8,122 bases of DNA, taken from assembly GCA_028293405.1 (NCBI GenBank), contig JAQGOW010000287.1:1-8122 (forward strand), given 5' to 3'. Of the stretch, positions 6,110 to 8,122 are shown one piece after another. Below the pieces are notes generated by a model. That model did no database searches and had not been told where the DNA came from. It saw only the letters and a program-made list of their open reading frames with translations. Made by a program: the position numbers and the translations under genes. Position 1 is the stretch's first letter; every line of letters starts with the position of its first letter. Origin of the DNA: Verrucomicrobiales bacterium. GTDB lineage: Bacteria > Verrucomicrobiota > Verrucomicrobiia > Limisphaerales > Palsa-1400.

Positions 6110-6199
6110 GCGCTTCGGCCGCCCCATTTCCTGTTGCGGAAAATCTCCACCGCAACCAAACCCGCCGTCGACTACAAACGGTCTATCCGGTTTGTTTGA
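6110..6199 (+). pseudogene. 3'-terminal remnant of a paralog of the membrane protein
   Basis: Positions 6131-6200 match 3943-4012, the end of the membrane-protein gene, at 56 of 70 bases without gaps. Read in the same frame, 29 codons ending at TGA 6197-6199 give 'PPHFLLRKISTATKP' then 'DYKRSIRFV'. The intact gene has 'PTHLLLRKIFPATKP' then 'AYKPAVQFV'; 16 of 29 residues are identical, including the final FV. No membrane segments or start codon precede it: the rest of the gene is missing, and the preceding sequence belongs to the 79-aa gene. It is therefore a truncated paralog or a duplicated 3' end, not an expressed gene. Confidence 0.75.
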
Positions 6200-6230
6200 T
6201 TGACCCCAGCTGTGACCCGTAACGAAAAGG

Positions 6231-6608
6231 TCAGCGACGGGGTTGTTGGCTTTTCGGCATCGGTTCCACAACCAAGTGATACTTGTAGTCCCCGTCTTCC
6301 CACGCAATCGAATTGCTCGACGTCGTGATATTCCTAGCGTAAGGAGCGTCCTCCTGAAAATCGCGCTGGGCTTTATAGATCGTTCGGTTTCCCATACTGA
6401 TCGTGGTCTTTTCGGTTTCGTGAATCGGGATGCCCTCCGATTCAAAAAAACACTTCCACTGGATCGGCCCGAGCGCTGACGCATATTCCTTCTGCTCTAG
6501 AGCTACAATGTGATAGCCGGTCTTGGCGTGCTGAAAGGCGCGACCGCTGAAAAAACCGATGATGAGAGTGACTCCACCGACAACAACCAAAATGAGGATG
6601 CGGTTCAT
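6231..6608 (-). CDS. Hypothetical protein with N-terminal membrane anchor (125 aa)
   Basis: The frame runs from ATG (6608-6606) to TGA (6233-6231). Residues 4-22 ('ILILVVVGGVTLIIGFFSG') form one membrane helix or an uncleaved signal anchor. The remaining ~100 residues would lie outside the cytoplasm and carry one cysteine ('WKCFFESEG') and a closing strand pair 'DYKYHLVVEPMP'. I do not recognise the family. The frame is open to 6662, but the extra residues are encoded by the dispersed repeat, and the classic hydrophobic start follows the ATG at 6608. There is no Shine-Dalgarno sequence. The repeat and its TTGACA lie immediately upstream. The gene lies just downstream of the secreted-protein gene on the same strand, with 93 bp between them. 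Confidence 0.75.
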   Translation of the reverse strand: MNRILILVVVGGVTLIIGFFSGRAFQHAKTGYHIVALEQKEYASALGPIQWKCFFESEGIPIHETEKTTISMGNRTIYKAQRDFQEDAPYARNITTSSNSIAWEDGDYKYHLVVEPMPKSQQPRR

Positions 6609-6614
6609 GGTTTG

Positions 6615-6687
6615 GCGAACAATTAACCTGCCAACTGTTCGCATCCAGCGCGCTTTTGTCAATAAAACGCGCCTGACCAGAAATAGT
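6615..6687 (-). repeat. Dispersed repeat copy 2 with two adjacent hairpins
   Basis: This copy matches 4831-4888 (see copy 1). It can form two neighbouring hairpins. In the first, GCGAACAATT (6615-6624) pairs with AACTGTTCGC (6633-6642), 9 of 10 positions, with an 8-base loop. In the second, GCGCGCTTTT (6648-6657) pairs with AAAACGCGC (6664-6672), with one bulged C and a 6-base loop. The element ends 6 bases before the ATG at 6608 and begins 15 bases after the stop of the secreted-protein gene, so it fills the whole spacer. There is no T run, so an ordinary terminator is unlikely. Confidence 0.8.
6634..6662 (-). promoter_or_regulatory. Candidate promoter inside repeat copy 2
   Basis: On the minus strand, a perfect TTGACA (6662-6657), a 17-base spacer and a weak -10 (AACAGT, 6639-6634) are placed just as in repeat copy 1. 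They would start a transcript about 20 bases before the ATG at 6608. Conservation of this block in both copies supports it modestly; the weak -10 argues against. Confidence 0.3.
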
Positions 6688-6701
6688 GTGGCCGCTTCTG
6701 C

Positions 6702-8122
6702 TCACTCGATCCTGAGGCGGAAGAACCGGTTGGTGGCGGCGTCCACCGGGATGCTGCGCGTGATGATTCCGTCGTTGCCGGGGAGATTCGTGTGTGGCGC
6801 GAGGCTGGTCCAGGCCGGCGGGGCCAACGTTGTGGTTTCGATGGTGTAACGGGCGGCGCTCGCGGAAGGCCAACTTAGATTGAAAATTCCGTTGCTCAGG
6901 TTGCCGGCGCTGAGGGACGGTGCCGGATTGGTGATCGTGTAGGTGAACGTGTCGAGCGGGCCGAGGTTGGCCACGGATGTGCCGGGCGAGAGTTTGATGA
7001 TGACGGTTTTGTTCTTCGGCACGCCGTCGTGGATGATGGTGAGTGGAATGAAGTAGGGCGCGGGAGCTTGCGCGCCGTAGAAGGTGATGGTCCTGCCGTT
7101 CATTTTGTAGTCAACGCCGTACTGAGCGGTGCTGTGGTCGTCCACTTCGCAGTAAAAGACCTGGTCGAGAAACCAGTTGGTCCAGCCGGGCGGCAGGCTC
7201 ATGGTCACGGGGATGTTGACGGTGCCGACGGTGTCGTCGCTGCTGGCTCCGCTGGAGGTGAAGCCGGAGAGAGGCATTGCCCCGGGCACGTCGACAAAGA
7301 AGTGCAACGTGTTGCAGTCGTCCACCACTTGATACGGCTTGGGAAAATAGGACGTGATGGTGTAAGCGGGATTGGTGGCGGTCGCGGTCATGGTGACGGT
7401 CGTTCCTTCCGGCACGCTTAATTGCCAGTTGCCGGTGGTGATGAGAATGTTCGTGGTGCCGTCGCTCACCCAGAGGTTGCCGAACGTCGCACTGTCGTAG
7501 GTGTGTCCGGCGAGATAGACGCTCCCGCCAATGGTTCGATTCTGCCGCTTGCGCGCAAAGTTCACGTTGATGAGGCCGGAGGAGGTCGCGTAGTTGGTGC
7601 TGATGACATTGCCCGCGGAGTTGGTGAACGCATAGCCCTGACCATGGACGCTGAGATTGTAGAACGTGTTCGTGGCGGGAACCGCGACGATGTATTTCCC
7701 GTCAGGACCCGTCACGCTGGAGCCGGCGAAGTTCGCCGCGCCGTAGGCGGCTTGGGTGGAGTTATTCACGACAGCGCCTTCGAACGGATTACCCAATTCG
7801 TCCTTCACCGTGCCGCTGATGGTCACCGGCACGGGCAGTCCGTTGGTCACAGTCACGATGGCGGAAGCGGTTTTGGTTTGGCCTTTCATGTCCGAGACGG
7901 TGCAGCGGACAAAATTAATTCCATTCTGCGTCCAAACGTGAAAGCCGTTCGTGGCGAACCGCGCATCGGGATTGACGCCGCCGAAATCCGTTCCGACGGA
8001 GGTTTGAATATCATCGAACTCCCAATAATAAACCAGCGTGTCGCCATCTGCATCCGTCGCCGTGGCGGTGAAGGTCTGGCCGACGCCCGCGGCAAGCGTG
8101 ATGTTCGCCGGGGTAAGCGATA
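6702..8122 (-). CDS. Secreted multidomain protein (PKD-like, carboxypeptidase-regulatory-like, Calx-beta-like), 5' partial
   Basis: The frame is open from the window edge to TGA (6704-6702), giving 472 visible residues. The ATG at 7889 is internal: the codons above it continue a PKD-like domain ('TFTATATDADGDTLVYYWEF' to 'FVRCTVSDMKG', about 8120-7845). Next is a carboxypeptidase-regulatory-like domain ('TISGTVKDELGNPFEGAVV', about 7829-7554), a second related beta region (about 7535-7275), and a Calx-beta-like domain (about 7250-6930: 'VGTVNIPVTMS', 'YGVDYKMNGRTITF', 'FIPLTIIHDGVPKNKTVIIK'). The last domain ('FNLSWPSASAARYTIETTT' to 'NRFFRLRIE', 6929-6705) is a terminus I recall on verrucomicrobial secreted proteins. 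The unseen N-terminus may hold an enzyme such as a metallopeptidase, or more repeats. Export and a surface or extracellular location are inferred. Confidence 0.85.
   Translation of the reverse strand, partial: SLTPANITLAAGVGQTFTATATDADGDTLVYYWEFDDIQTSVGTDFGGVNPDARFATNGFHVWTQNGINFVRCTVSDMKGQTKTASAIVTVTNGLPVPVTISGTVKDELGNPFEGAVVNNSTQAAYGAANFAGSSVTGPDGKYIVAVPATNTFYNLSVHGQGYAFTNSAGNVISTNYATSSGLINVNFARKRQNRTIGGSVYLAGHTYDSATFGNLWVSDGTTNILITTGNWQLSVPEGTTVTMTATATNPAYTITSYFPKPYQVVDDCNTLHFFVDVPGAMPLSGFTSSGASSDDTVGTVNIPVTMSLPPGWTNWFLDQVFYCEVDDHSTAQYGVDYKMNGRTITFYGAQAPAPYFIPLTIIHDGVPKNKTVIIKLSPGTSVANLGPLDTFTYTITNPAPSLSAGNLSNGIFNLSWPSASAARYTIETTTLAPPAWTSLAPHTNLPGNDGIITRSIPVDAATNRFFRLRIE

Noticed and set aside
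6204..6242. Bulged hairpin (CCCC...GGGG with GACC/GGTC) at the end of the 125-aa gene
   Set aside because: It overlaps coding sequence, has several bulges and lacks a T tract; such a structure is easily found by chance.
4889..6618. Segment between the two direct repeats as a composite mobile element
   Set aside because: No transposase or integrase, no target-site duplication or terminal inverted repeats, and the repeats are only about 82% identical, so recent mobility is not supported.

Overview
The window looks like an accessory stretch of a Verrucomicrobiota chromosome, most likely of the Pedosphaera/Limisphaerales type. This rests on family recognition from memory, not a search. The left-hand protein has a typical verrucomicrobial secreted architecture: DUF11-like repeats, then a divergent InlB B-repeat, then a long beta-rich C-terminal region entered through 'ANFVPNPF' and 'GTFNGLF' motifs. 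The right-hand protein ends in a short beta domain typical of secreted proteins of the same group. Shine-Dalgarno sequences are mostly weak or absent. Both edge genes run off the window, so their N-termini are unseen.

Layout. Positions 1-3023 (+) hold the C-terminal 1000 or so residues of a large secreted repeat protein, followed by a strong GAAA-loop hairpin. A small gene with a clear ribosome binding site (3119-3340) comes next. It overlaps the TTG start of a conserved polytopic membrane protein (3337-4011), so the two are probably translationally coupled. From about 4012 to 6700 lies a patchwork of small genes, mostly on the minus strand: two unrecognised soluble proteins (4067-4351 and 4433-4807), a RelE/ParE-type toxin with its antitoxin (5049-5563), a 79-residue plus-strand protein (5848-6087), and a 125-residue protein with an N-terminal membrane helix (6231-6608). 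Positions 6702-8122 (-) hold the C-terminal part of a second large secreted multidomain protein with PKD-like, carboxypeptidase-regulatory-like and Calx-beta-like modules.

The patchwork carries most of the unexplained structure. A repeat of about 58 bp (4831-4888 and 6631-6687, roughly 82% identical) lies directly in front of the start codons of two unrelated small genes, and each copy carries a TTGACA motif. The 3' end of the membrane-protein gene recurs as a 90-bp in-frame remnant at 6110-6199. The spacer between the two unrecognised minus-strand genes (4362-4414) resembles an integron attC site. A short open frame hides just in front of the antitoxin. Together these suggest a region built by duplication and small-gene insertion. 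Apart from the toxin-antitoxin pair, I see no recognisable defence, biosynthetic or conjugative system, and no integrase, transposase, tRNA, rRNA or CRISPR array.
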